DNA from: Irineochytrium annulatum
Taxonomy: Eukaryota; Chytridiomycota; Chytridiomycetes; Chytridiales; Chytridiaceae
DNA: 31,244 nucleotides
Reading direction: 5' to 3'
Assembly: GCA_027600665.1 (NCBI GenBank)
Contig: JADGJL010000216.1
Location: forward strand, 1-31,244
Positions 1 to 8,987 of this stretch are shown in pieces. The translations under genes were made by a program, and so were the position numbers. Positions within the stretch are counted from its first letter, which is position 1. Each line of letters starts with the position of its first letter. The notes beneath the pieces were generated by a model, which was not told where the DNA came from, searched no databases, and worked only from the letters and a program-made list of their open reading frames with translations.

Positions 1-353
1 TTCCTCAAGGCCATGAAGGACGCCAACATCTCGGACATGAGCAAGTGCTTCTTTGTCGATGACGCTGCCATCAACGTTGATGCCGCGCAGGTATGTTTCG
101 TCTATACTGAGAGCGGCTTAAATTGTTCATCTTTCTTTCTTTGTGGGTTTTTGATGAACTTTTCTTCGTAGAAACTCGGCTGGACCTCGGTTCACGTCGC
201 GGACTCCCTTCCGTCTAGCCACGGCGCGCACCAGATTCTCCGTGTGCACGAGCTCCCCTCGGTCGGTTTTTACATTCCTTTGTGCCTACAACGCCACCAT
301 ACTTACCATCATTCGTAAAACAGGTCCTCCCCCAGCTTTTCGAGAAGCAGTAA
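1..353 (+). CDS. SDT1: Pyrimidine 5'-nucleotidase (HAD superfamily), C-terminal part
   Basis: The 3' end of a gene that begins outside the window. Exons are 1-90, 172-261 and 324-353, all joined in phase 0, and the stop is TAA at 351-353. The first exon carries FFVDDAAINVDAAQ, the acidic motif IV of HAD hydrolases, where the two aspartates bind Mg2+. After the first intron KLGWTSVHVAD continues the Rossmann-like core, and the protein ends ELPSVLPQLFEKQ. This layout matches the C-terminus of the yeast Sdt1/Phm8 family, cytosolic enzymes that dephosphorylate UMP and CMP or related nucleotides. The nucleophile motif lies off the left edge, so substrate cannot be judged. The second intron starts GTCGGT, an unusual donor, but it is the only choice that keeps the frame. 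Sdt1 and Phm8 cannot be told apart from this piece. Confidence 0.82.
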
Positions 354-976
354 ACGATGAACCTGGTTGTTTGTCGATGACTCCTTCTCTGGTCCAAGTT
401 CCTATGTGCAGATACCCTAATACCCTTTTTATTTACTGTACCTTACCCTTCTGGACGCTTCACTACCCTTTGCGTTTGCCGTAGCTTTTACCATGTTCAA
501 TAAGCCTGCCGTCGTTTGAATCACAATCCAACCCCTTGGGTTTATGTCGAGTCTGGGACAATTGTCGGCTTCTGATTACTAGTAAAATGATCAAGGTGGT
601 TAATGACGACTTTCATTCCTGTTCGTTATTGCTTTCCCCGGATCAGCTCTGCTCTTGCTCGAGGCATAGCCAGGCAGATAGTTAGTTGGTACAACAGTTC
701 TCCTGGCCATTGTGCTAGTTGTCGTGCAGGTCGTTGCTGATTATCTTGTGGATTTACAAGGACCCGGGCAAGCAGGCGATACGGGGCCGGCTCCAACCCT
801 AGGAGTTTTGATCAATAATCGTCACAGAAAAGAATTTTGTTTTGCATGCTTTTCTTGATACACCCGTTTTAACAAACATTGCGTACAAATGGCATTTTCT
901 TATTTACGAAACGAGTAAATCTTGTTCATGCGAAACCCAGCATGGAGAACGAAATAAAAATCTGTCCGTAACCGTG
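354..976. other. Intergenic spacer between convergent genes
   Basis: This lies between the stop of the nucleotidase and the stop of the minus-strand repeat-module gene, so it should hold both 3' UTRs. I see no convincing coding exon, RNA gene or repeat. The open frame on the plus strand from about 842 is antisense to the last exons of the module gene. Confidence 0.5.
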
Positions 977-3157
977 TTACGCCCTTCCATCACAAACAGA
1001 CGGGATCGACCCAGCCAGGTACGGGATCCGCGCGTTGTAGTCAATGTGGAAGTAATTGGTGCACGCGAGGCCGAGGTTAGGAAACCACAGAAGGTCTATG
1101 AAGCAGTAAGCATACGAAAGAAACGACATTGGTGCAAACCTCCACGATACTCAATAACAAGGCAGTACGGCGTCTGGAAATGCAACGCGTTAAACCGAAA
1201 AACATTCAAAAGCCTGCCAACTCACCCAGGATACTAGGGTGACGTCATATTTTTTAAAACCTTTCTCGAACCAGACGATCGCCGTGAAGGGGGTCGACAG
1301 TAAATGTACACTACAGAACGGCATCTCTACCGCGACGGTCACGTTGCTTGGCCCGTTAAATGCTACTGACGGGTCAATCCCGCATGCATCTCCCACGTTT
1401 GACTCGGGAACCCGGAAGCTAAGATTAATCTCCAGAGAGTCGTCCACACACGTTAAGCCATCGTTTTCAATCCAAATGGAATCTACGATAATCAATCAAC
1501 GAGTGGATAAAGGTTATGTACCTTCTCCGACAGCAACCCGCGTGCAATTCGGACTCCAGATCTCAATACCCACGCCCCGCGAGCTGGTTAAGCCTCCAAT
1601 ATCCACCTCTGCCGATACCGTCATGGTGCTGCTTCCCAACGGAACTGCGCATGACGCTAGACCGGGATGCGATGTCGCGGCGGCCATAGAGGACGACGTC
1701 GTCTTAGCGGAGTTATTCTTTCCACCTCGTGGGGTCGGCACGACGGGATCCCTACACATTGCGGGAAAGTCGGCGCCCTCGATGGGCTGGGCCGTCGACG
1801 AGATGGTTAGGCGATCCGATGTGCAGGCGACGTCGGCGTTGAAAAACCACGTGTAGGCGTCTGTATTGCAAATTTAGTCAACGACTGGATGGCGAGCGAT
1901 AAATAATGCAGTGGGATACGGACTAGTTTGCTGGATCTCGATGCACCGGCTCGTGAAGGTCACGATCGGGAAAGGGCCTAAGACTTTAAAACCTGTGCAT
2001 GCAATCATTAGAAAAAAAAAAAAAAAAAGGGTAAGTAGCCGGCCAAAAACGTACCTGGTTCCAACAGGAGGACAGTCGTAGTATTGATTAAGGGGGTGCC
2101 GCAGGATGGCCACGATATCAGCGTGGATGTGGCGGTGGGGTTTGCCGGCGTCGTCCGTGTAGGCGTGTTGGCCGTCGTATAATACCTGTTTACGCTTGTG
2201 GCATCCTTGCGAGTTGTTGTAAGCGCCGGCGGCGGTGGGATCGACTTCGACGGTGATTGGTTGGTCGAGTACGTATCAACCGTGAGTAAGGAAGTGCTCG
2301 ATGGAGCTTCAGTGGAGACGATAGAAGAAGGCATAGCAGTACTGAACACGGATGCAAGCGTCGTGATGAAACCCGCACCCGCAGACGTGTGAAACTCGGA
2401 CGCCGTCTCCTCCACCCCCTCCGTCGCCGTCGTCTCACAAGTGTCCGGTACCATATCCGCCGTCTGCACCCTCCAAGACTCACCCTCCTTCATAGCCTGC
2501 GTGTCAACCATTAACGCAGTCTCACCACATATCAGTCGTTCGTTCGCGTACCAGATAAATCCTTAGCATCACATATCAATACACCCTGATCGTGACCTCC
2601 AGCCTTAAACTCACGATCGATTTCCGGGTCCTCCCAAGTCACATCAAACACCTGCACGCAACGCTCCGTGAAGCCCGTGATTGGCACGGGCGTCCCTTCC
2701 TCGCCGACTAGCATGACCATCGGACGCAGCGTCGACCACGTGACGGGGATTGTACAGTTCACACCGATATGTTCAATAGCGGGCGGGATAATTGTCTCCG
2801 TAGTGAGTTGATCGTTGCACGCATCCGGGATTGAGCGGTTCAAGTACGATGGCGTGAGGGCGTCGATTGTTAGCAATGCGGAAGTGCATGCAAGCGAGGC
2901 GGTGGGATACCAAATTGCGTCTACAAAACAAATTCACACGGGGAAGATTAATATATTGCCGTACCGTAAATCTGGACGCAGAGCCCGGTGAAGTTGGTAA
3001 CGGGACCTGGGGAGTAGACGTTTGGATAGCCCGGAAAGATAAGAAGTGTCTTTTGGATTTCGTGGGTGAAAATCGGAAGTTCACAGGATGAACCGGTGAG
3101 GGATGCTGCGGTGGTGCTGGGCAGTGAAGAACTAACTGCGGTAGGATAGGCTGGCAT
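977..3157 (-). CDS. Tandem four-cysteine module protein, probably secreted or surface; family not recognised
   Basis: A multi-exon minus-strand gene. Exons that join in frame are 2055-2496 (start uncertain), 1924-1992, 1522-1860, 1226-1482, 1140-1173 and 977-1095 (TAA at 977-979). Upstream exons are 2965-3157 and about 2583-2920. The product repeats a module of about 95 residues: D-x2-W, then (A)C, a second Cys 22-24 residues on (as in SIPDAC, NVGDAC, SIPSVC), a third in an SC-x2-PL-like motif, and a fourth in C-[VTLI]-x-[IV]. Examples are FTERCVQVF, FTSRCIEIQ, SPNCTRVAV and TPYCLVIEY. About four full modules and two partial ones can be read. One module contains a Ser/Thr-rich linker of roughly 90 residues. 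Many NxS/T sites and paired cysteines suggest an extracellular protein, but no signal peptide is visible from the first ATG at 3157, so the 5' end may be missing or broken. The junction between exons near 2500-2583 is unresolved: a GT donor at 2582 loses a conserved Cys, while a GC donor keeps it. Function unknown. Confidence 0.62.
2012..2028. repeat. Poly(A)/poly(T) tract of 17 bases
   Basis: An uninterrupted run of A on the plus strand. On the minus strand it is a T tract inside the intron 1993-2054 of the four-cysteine module gene, just upstream of its AG acceptor, so it can serve as the polypyrimidine tract. Confidence 0.8.
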
Positions 3158-3205
3158 TGGGACAATGGTCGAGGATGGAGCTATAGACTTTGGTTTGAAT
3201 CAGGA

Positions 3206-3321
3206 CTGGGGACAGTTGGTCAGTGGGTGAACTTCTACTCTTTATTCAAGTAAACAAACACAGCACTCCATACCTGGGGACAGTGGGTCAGTAGGTGAAG
3301 TTCTACTGCCTCTGTCCCCAG
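3206..3321. repeat. Imperfect 34-bp direct repeat with a 10-bp inverted repeat
   Basis: The segment starting CTGGGGACAG at 3206-3239 recurs at 3274-3307 with a few mismatches, a 68-bp period. The second copy also pairs with CTGTCCCCAG at 3312-3321 as a perfect 10-bp inverted repeat. Read on the minus strand, the two copies put CCCCAG|GTATGG before CCCCAG|TCC, so the unit looks like an intron made by tandem duplication. A purine-rich run follows on the minus strand (about 3322-3333), next to the copia relic, so an LTR edge is another reading. Confidence 0.6.
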
Positions 3322-3499
3322 CCCCCTTCTCTGCATCTAGCTGGAGAGGCAGAACAATAAGAGTGTAAATCATGTAAATCAATACTGAAAAGATTGCCTA
3401 AACAGTTCGGAAATTGAATTAGATGAAAACAGACCACTGCCATAGCTTAATAATAATGATAAGCCAACACTCCTCCTCACGACATTGTTGCAGACATCT

Positions 3500-3920
3500 C
3501 CTTACAACCACTGCCGCGCGGAATTTTTCACATGCAGGTTGAGGAAAAGATTGTGTGAAAATATTGGCGGTCATCTCGTCTGCGCAAAGATACTCCAATT
3601 TGATCTCCTTTTGCAGGACTCGTTTCCGTAACCAGTTGACTTTATACAACGTGTTTCGTTTTATCCAAAGCCTTCTTGCCGTTGACTAGCGAAATGGCTG
3701 ACTGATTATCCAAGTTCACTCAGGAATCCTCGTATCCACAGCTCCTCAATTACTCTTTAAATAGTAAAGCAAGTTCTGGGACTGTAGTGGAGGTTACAAT
3801 ATCTTAGTGACGTTTGCTCTTCCAACTTATCAAATTTGAACCAGGGTAAATCACGTATCCGCCGACTGACGTGCTGTCTTTAACATCACTCGGTTTGTAA
3901 GGGGGATTTGGTATGCGCAG
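3500..3920 (-). mobile_element. Decayed Ty1/copia retrotransposon, RNase H end of pol
   Basis: Minus-strand fragments in changing frames match the order of a copia RNase H domain. STSVGGYVIYPGSNLISW (about 3815-3870) is followed by ELWIRGFLSELG (about 3710-3750), DNQSAISLVNGKKAL (about 3660-3705) and finally WLRKRVLQKEIKLEY and EKFRAA (about 3510-3640). Stops and frameshifts separate the blocks, so it is dead. Weak further similarity may run up to about 4127. Integrase, reverse transcriptase and gag were not found in the window, and no clear LTR pair was seen. Confidence 0.78.
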
Positions 3921-4323
3921 GATATCTGACGTGTGAGGAGCTGCCAAGAGGCTTTGGGCAGCGTCTTCGGCGACGAGCGGGTGGGCCTTCGAAACAGCCG
4001 TCACTGTTGATCTTAAAAAGGAAGGCCATTTCCTTTTAGACACGGAGGTAGCCACGAGAGCGCGATATGCAATGCCACTCATACGTGGTTGACGTCGCTT
4101 TGACTGGCGGAGGATAGAGCCATGCATTATCGGCAGCGACGGTTGACGATGCTGTTTTGTGTGGCAAGCAGGGAGTTTGGTAGGTCGCTGGCTCTGCAGT
4201 ATCTGCTCTTCTGTTCATTGCATAACGTATAAACATCAATATTTATCAACACGAATACTCAAATATTCCTAACACATATATACATGCACCACGATCCCTC
4301 AGGCAACTCAGCTCCGAGCGACC
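3921..4323. other. Spacer between copia relic and LRR gene
   Basis: Possible further decayed retrotransposon sequence up to about 4127 on the minus strand (a KRRQPRMSG and YRALVA fragment), then AT-rich DNA that should include the 3' UTR of the LRR gene. No intact gene is seen. Confidence 0.4.
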
Positions 4324-5296
4324 TCAATCATCAAACACGAGCTCCGGTACTCGCTCGTAACCAGCATCCGCGGGCCTGTCGTATCCCATCATAACGCCCG
4401 CCATCCTGCTCGCGTCCGCCCTCCTCTTGTTCCTAACGACGACGGCCGCAACGACAACGAGAGCGAGGGCGACCACCAGGGCGATGACGAGACCTGCGAG
4501 CTCGGCCGCGTCCCAACCCTCGACAATCTTAATTCCCGCAATCTGAACAGTGACCGTCCTATCCGCCTTCGCTGCATCCATACCCAGCTTGACTCCAGTA
4601 TCGTCGGTGTTGACGCCATCGTCCCCGCGACCGATGTCCGCCTTCGCGTCACAGCCCGTCTGGTTCCCAATAACCCTTTCAGTCAGATTGTCCGCCATCC
4701 CGGGTGGCGCGACGACGCACAGGTTGCCCCGCAAGTCGCACTCCAATCTCTCGCAAGCTTTCTCGAGTGGCCCGTACAAGGCACCCGTCAACTCGTTTCC
4801 TTCGAGCCATGCCTGAGTCAAAGTCTCCGGTAGATGCGGCAGCATGCCCGTGAGGCGGTTGTGAGCCAGGTCGCTGTCCAGATAAATGCGTTAGACAATA
4901 AGCCTCACGCGCCGTGGTGGCCTCATCGAGAAGTACTCACATCATCTCCAATCCTTCCCACCACTCCCTCGGCATCTCACCCGTCAGCCCCGCGCCCCGC
5001 AACCAAACCGCCGTCACTCTGTCACCCTTCCCCCGTTTCTCGCCCATACTGTTCCCACCGACCCCGTCATCGGCCGCATTGCAGCCAATGGCCTGATACC
5101 ATTCCCCTCCCTCCCAACCGCAACATCCCGTCTCGGGAATTGGGTGGCGAAGGGGCGGGCGGGCAAGGGCGCCGAGAGCGGAGAGGACGCGGCAGGCGCC
5201 GTCCGTCGGGTGAGCCGGGCGTGTCGGCATAGGGTGGGACGGCGGCGGCGGGTCCTCGCCCGTGGACGGTGAGTTGGAGGTGGGGGATCGAATCAT
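4324..5296 (-). CDS. Leucine-rich-repeat membrane protein with plant-type N-terminal cap
   Basis: Two exons, 4941-5296 and 4324-4873, joined in phase 2 across a GTGAGT...ACAG intron, give 301 aa. An LRRNT-like cap (CRVLSALGALA and CCGWEGGEW, then a further Cys) is followed by LRR units: RVTAVWLRGAGLTGEMP, the junction unit MIDLAHNRLTGMLP, and AWLEGNELTGAL. A Cys-containing C-terminal cap follows, then one strong transmembrane helix at about residues 241-265, a basic stop-transfer NKRR and a short cytosolic tail. This is the layout of a receptor-like protein without a kinase. The repeat array is very short. The chosen ATG at 5294-5296 gives no signal peptide, so either the helix acts as signal-anchor or an upstream exon is missing, although a TATA-like site sits just upstream. 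Ligand and role unknown. Confidence 0.8.
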
Positions 5297-5338
5297 GATG
5301 CTGATGTAAAGCTGAGCTGCGTGGACGAACTTTGACGA

Positions 5339-5350
5339 CCTTTTATCCCC
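5339..5350 (-). promoter_or_regulatory. TATA-like element of the LRR gene
   Basis: On the minus strand GGGGATAAAAGG lies about 45-55 bases before the chosen ATG. Its position supports transcription starting close to that ATG and argues against a distant signal-peptide exon. Confidence 0.35.
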
Positions 5351-5842
5351 TTACACTTTGGTGACTTTGGTGGAAGTATTGAAATGATGATGATCGAAAA
5401 TTTCTTTCTGCTACATGGTTCAATGAATGATGATGCAGGCGGGCTAAACCATCACCAGCTCGTCAGGAGCCTCTTGTTATAATCCTCACCGTCATCATCG
5501 TTGACTTGAAGAACATCCATAGCTCCACATCATCATGTTTTATTAATAGCTTCGATGGCAAACTGTCCGCAGATATATCGCATATCGCAAGGAGGTTGCC
5601 TATTTTCGTCACTTCCAAAAGGGCCTGCGTCGACGCCACCTTTCACAACTTTTCAGTCGCACAGCCTGAGCCTGCTCTTCTCATTTCTGCGCCCACCGTC
5701 ATCGTCACCGCCTCCAGTGAGTCCACTCCCCATCTCCCCAATCGCCAACATCGTCGACCCTCATCCCTGATCTGATCAGTCTCACCTGCTCCTCCGTCCT
5801 CGTAGCTTTCTATCTCAACACCCCCCCAACCACACATCACAA
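5351..5842. other. Divergent promoter region
   Basis: Shared upstream region of the minus-strand LRR gene and the plus-strand BRI3-like gene. The part next to the plus gene is pyrimidine- and C-rich (a C run near 5820), usual for a fungal 5' UTR. No specific operator is recognised. Confidence 0.4.
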
Positions 5843-6430
5843 ATGGACAACAAGGATGCCGCCTACGGCCAGGCCGCCCCGCAGTACGCCTCGCAGCCCT
5901 ACGGTGCCCCCCAGGGCCAGCCGCCCGTTCAGTACGCCCAGCAGCCGGTGCAGCCGGGCGTGCCCATGGGTGCGCAGCCGCAGGTCATGTACGTCCCGGT
6001 AAGCCCATAATCTCGTCCTTCTGCTGGAATTTGCAAACGACTCCCTTGCTAACTACCTTCGTTTCTTCATCGTTTTATCAGGGTGGTGCGTGCCAGCACA
6101 ACTTCGTGCCGACGGGATCTTGGGTATGTGTTGGTTGTGCTTCCCTTTCTTTTGGCGGTGAAAGGGGCTTGAACGTTAGATCGTTTTTTGCGGGTTGGTC
6201 GAGTGGAAGGTTGGCGAAAAGGCGGATGACGACGGCGCTCGCGAGGATGTTATAATACTTGCGGGATACGATTGACGATGATCATCAAATCTAATTTTTC
6301 TCGTTGTGAAAAACAGTCGATGAAGGACCTCGCGCTCTGCCTGTTCTGCTTCCCGTGGAACTTCTGCTGCTGCCCGCCCGGCCAGGACATCACCCAGTGC
6401 ACCAACTGCGGCATGAAGCTCGGCCAGTAG
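5843..6430 (+). CDS. Small Cys-rich BRI3/LITAF-like zinc-ribbon membrane protein
   Basis: Three exons, 5843-5998, 6082-6123 and 6317-6430, all in phase 0, give 103 aa. The first half is rich in Pro, Gln, Tyr and Ala (PQYASQPYGAPQ, PVQYAQQPVQPG). The second half has a CQH pair, then a hydrophobic Cys-rich stretch (LALCLFCFPWNFCCC), then CTNCGMKLG at the C-terminus. Paired Cys motifs flanking a hydrophobic hairpin, after a Pro/Tyr-rich tail, are the layout of BRI3 and LITAF-type proteins, which bind zinc and sit on endosomal or lysosomal membranes. The match is by layout and motif, not by close identity. The second exon is only 42 bases and the last intron is 193 nt, long for this window. Confidence 0.72.
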
Positions 6431-7385
6431 ATCGATGGCTGCAATGATATGTCCAAGATGGGGATGTATTAAGATGGAGGGCTTTTATTGTGAGCGGATG
6501 GAGTTGCTCGTTGAAGGCTTTGCTGTAAGCCTTCGCTTTGCTCCTCTTCGTGACTTTTGACATCTTGCTTCGTTTTATCTCGCTTCCGCATTTGATTGTC
6601 GTGGCTTTGGTTTCTGCGCTCTCTATCCATCTTATTACGTTCTCTGTTACTCGAATATACATGCTTGCTTGCTACCTTTTCAGATATGATTCTGTAACAG
6701 CGATCTAGTCCTTGATCTGCCCAGAATTTCAGACTGGATTAATGCGAATGACCTGCTGTCAATCTTCGACTCCTTTTTTGTAGTTGCCGTCTTTGATGTC
6801 GCGCCGGCGTTCAGCCCGTGCAATGGGGAATGGTAATAGAAATATGAACGAGTGTTTATCACAGAACCACACAATCACCTCCACCACCTCGATTGATTTT
6901 TAACGCGTCCAACCATTGGCGACTGTAATCGACAAAACATTAGATTGTGGAGCGTTCAGTTGGTGCAAGGACAAAGGAACTCAAAACAGAATATCCCCAT
7001 GTGGATCGCCTCCACCTGATAGGAAGGCAGGAGGGGATCCAAATGGTGATTTCTATGATGAACGATAGTTGAGCTGTGGACATGAGTGGGAGCAATACAT
7101 AGTCACGGAAAATGTACATGGCCAGTCCCAGAAACAAATCTGGAGGGTTACATTGTCGACTGGCATCTCTCAGCTTTCTTTGATACATACATACAGCTTG
7201 CATTTCATGCAAGCATTATCACTCTTGAATAAACTCTAGGCGAGCGGGAGCCAGCGCAGAACCATTACTACGAGGTCGTGGGGCCGCATATGGGGCGCTC
7301 GCAAAAAAGGACCATGGAACACCAGCACAACAACTGAACTATACTCCAAGGCCCATATACCAAACTAGGTCACGAGAATAAAAAC
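6431..7385. other. Non-coding stretch downstream of the BRI3-like gene
   Basis: Starts with the 3' UTR of the BRI3-like gene (T-rich from about 6480). I find no exon chain with plausible protein content and no RNA gene in the rest. Confidence 0.4.
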
Positions 7386-7608
7386 ATCCCTGAGGTGCAA
7401 GACAGATCCAGTGACGACCCCCATTCCGGGTGATCCTGACTAGGATTTGTTTTGACCTCATAGATAAATATAGTACAATATAGTACACAGTCATTTTAAT
7501 CAGTCAAGAAGTGTCCCTGAGGAAGTGTCCCTGAGGATCAAAGACAAAACCAGCGACGATCTCCATAACAGAGGAATCGTGGCTAGGTTTGTTTTGACCT
7601 CATAGATC
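7386..7608. repeat. Diverged direct repeat pair (about 80 bp each)
   Basis: Two related segments, about 7386-7465 and 7527-7608. Both begin TCCCTGAGG and end TTTGTTTTGACCTCATAGAT, with similar but diverged sequence between (ATCCAGTGACGA against AACCAGCGACGA). Between them a 14-bp unit GAAGTGTCCCTGAG is exactly doubled (7508-7521 and 7522-7535), and TATAGTACA is doubled near 7469-7487. Confidence 0.7.
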
Positions 7609-7922
7609 AAGCAAGCAATAGAAAGAAACAACACAGAACGGAAGGCGGTGGAGAAAAGCGAGGAAGAATGGGGGGATCCAACAGAATACACAAAACGCGG
7701 AGTGTCCGTTACGTCGCCCTCTGGTGTACAGGGTCGATCGTCCCGGAGCCTCCAGTTTTGTGTTTCTATGAGATTGAGGTGATGGCCGGAGTAGGAAGGA
7801 AAAGTGGGGATCCGCCGATGCGGTCGTCAAAGTCAATCATGACCTGATCGGGCGGTGTCGCGGGTCATGTCCAAGCCGTTATGGTTGGGTGATGATGATG
7901 GGAAAAGAGGTTTGATGTCCAT
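7500..7922 (-). CDS. Doubtful small hypothetical gene
   Basis: A possible two-exon model, 7844-7922 and 7500-7765, joined in phase 1 across GTCATG...CATAG, would encode 114 aa starting MDIKPLFPSSSPNHNG. A good TATA box lies about 25-30 bases upstream of this ATG. The product has one hydrophobic stretch (SVLFLSIACLIYEV) but no domain that I recognise. Its C-terminal part is read from the second copy of the diverged repeat, which counts against it being a conserved gene. It could equally be a non-coding transcript. Confidence 0.2.
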
Positions 7923-7944
7923 CGACCGACGGGAGCCGCCCTGG

Positions 7945-7954
7945 TTTATATACC
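7945..7954 (-). promoter_or_regulatory. TATA box
   Basis: The minus strand reads GGGTATATAAA, a strong TATA match. It points toward lower coordinates, to the doubtful small gene. Just upstream (about 7971-7987) AGAATTCTTGA followed by GAA resembles alternating GAA/TTC units of a heat-shock element, but this is weak. Confidence 0.35.
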
Positions 7955-8987
7955 CGCGGTGGCGGCTCGGAGAATTCTTGACAGCGAAAAAAAAAGCAAA
8001 TCATGCGCGTTTCTCACTTGCATGCGCTCATTCAAAATGCTTCGAGGTTGTCTTTGTGTCTAACGAATGGGTGGCTTGGTGAGATGGGGTGGGTGGACTT
8101 GACCCCCTCGATCACCCCGACATCACCGGAAAACTAGCGACATCGGACGATCGTTCGGCGCCGGTGGTGCCGTGAATGCGCACGATCACGAAAGGGCGAG
8201 CAGGTCAAGTTGGCGAAGTCTGTGGAAGCGCGCGACACGTTTTTCGTGAGACGATAATGAACTCTGGAAGCTGCATGAGTGCAAGGAGATGGCGGCGATG
8301 AGAGGATTCGTGGCGCCACATGGCCAGACCCTCGTGATCGTTTATTCACGCAACGAAGACGTCGATGGGCTGTTTGGAGGCGGTGTTCTTGAATGGTTGA
8401 GAAACGTCGATGGCGCTGCGATGCCGCGAGGGACATTGCAGTGCTCGCACTTTAATGGAAGGAGATCTACTTCATGCTGCAAATCGAGTCGTTTGATTTA
8501 TAAAACACATTGGTGAAAGGACGGTCTCGCTGCGTTTTGTCGTAAATGCTCTGCTGCGGATCTCTTCCATGGCTGACAACTGTCGGCCATGATAAGCCTG
8601 GATTAGAGATGCCCACCCGTACTCACTTTTATTCTGGAGGACGTGACTTAATGCAGACTGCTTGCTCTTCACTTACTCCCTCTGCAAAACAGGTCGGGTT
8701 CTGTACTAAAACTCCAGAACTCTACCTTGCGCTGCTTGAAATGGGATATCAGGTTAATGTTCCCATCGAAGTCTTTCTCGCGTAATATTGTTGTAGAGGA
8801 CGTATCGATCCCTTTCTAGCGGTAGGGATCGAGCTGCTATATTGATCGCGACATCTGTCGATCCGGCGGTCGTCGACAAAGGCCATGAAGGCTGGCAAGA
8901 AAAGATACTGACAGGTTTGGTGTTATTATCGTTGCTTGGACAGCGGACTTCCGAGATCAAGCCGACTTCGGTGTCACAAGAATCTGG
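7955..8987. other. Spacer upstream of the ABC transporter
   Basis: No convincing gene. Contains a 9-bp stem, 10-base loop inverted repeat at 8805-8832 (TCGATCCCT / AGGGATCGA). On the minus strand at about 8420-8483 a short frame reads VDLLPLKCEHCNVPRG, reminiscent of an AN1 zinc finger, but it is not part of any gene that I can build. Confidence 0.4.

Noticed and set aside
842..1856. Long plus-strand open frames over 842-1237 and 1239-1856
   Set aside because: They are antisense to the last exons of the module gene, whose splice sites and repeated Cys pattern are convincing on the minus strand.
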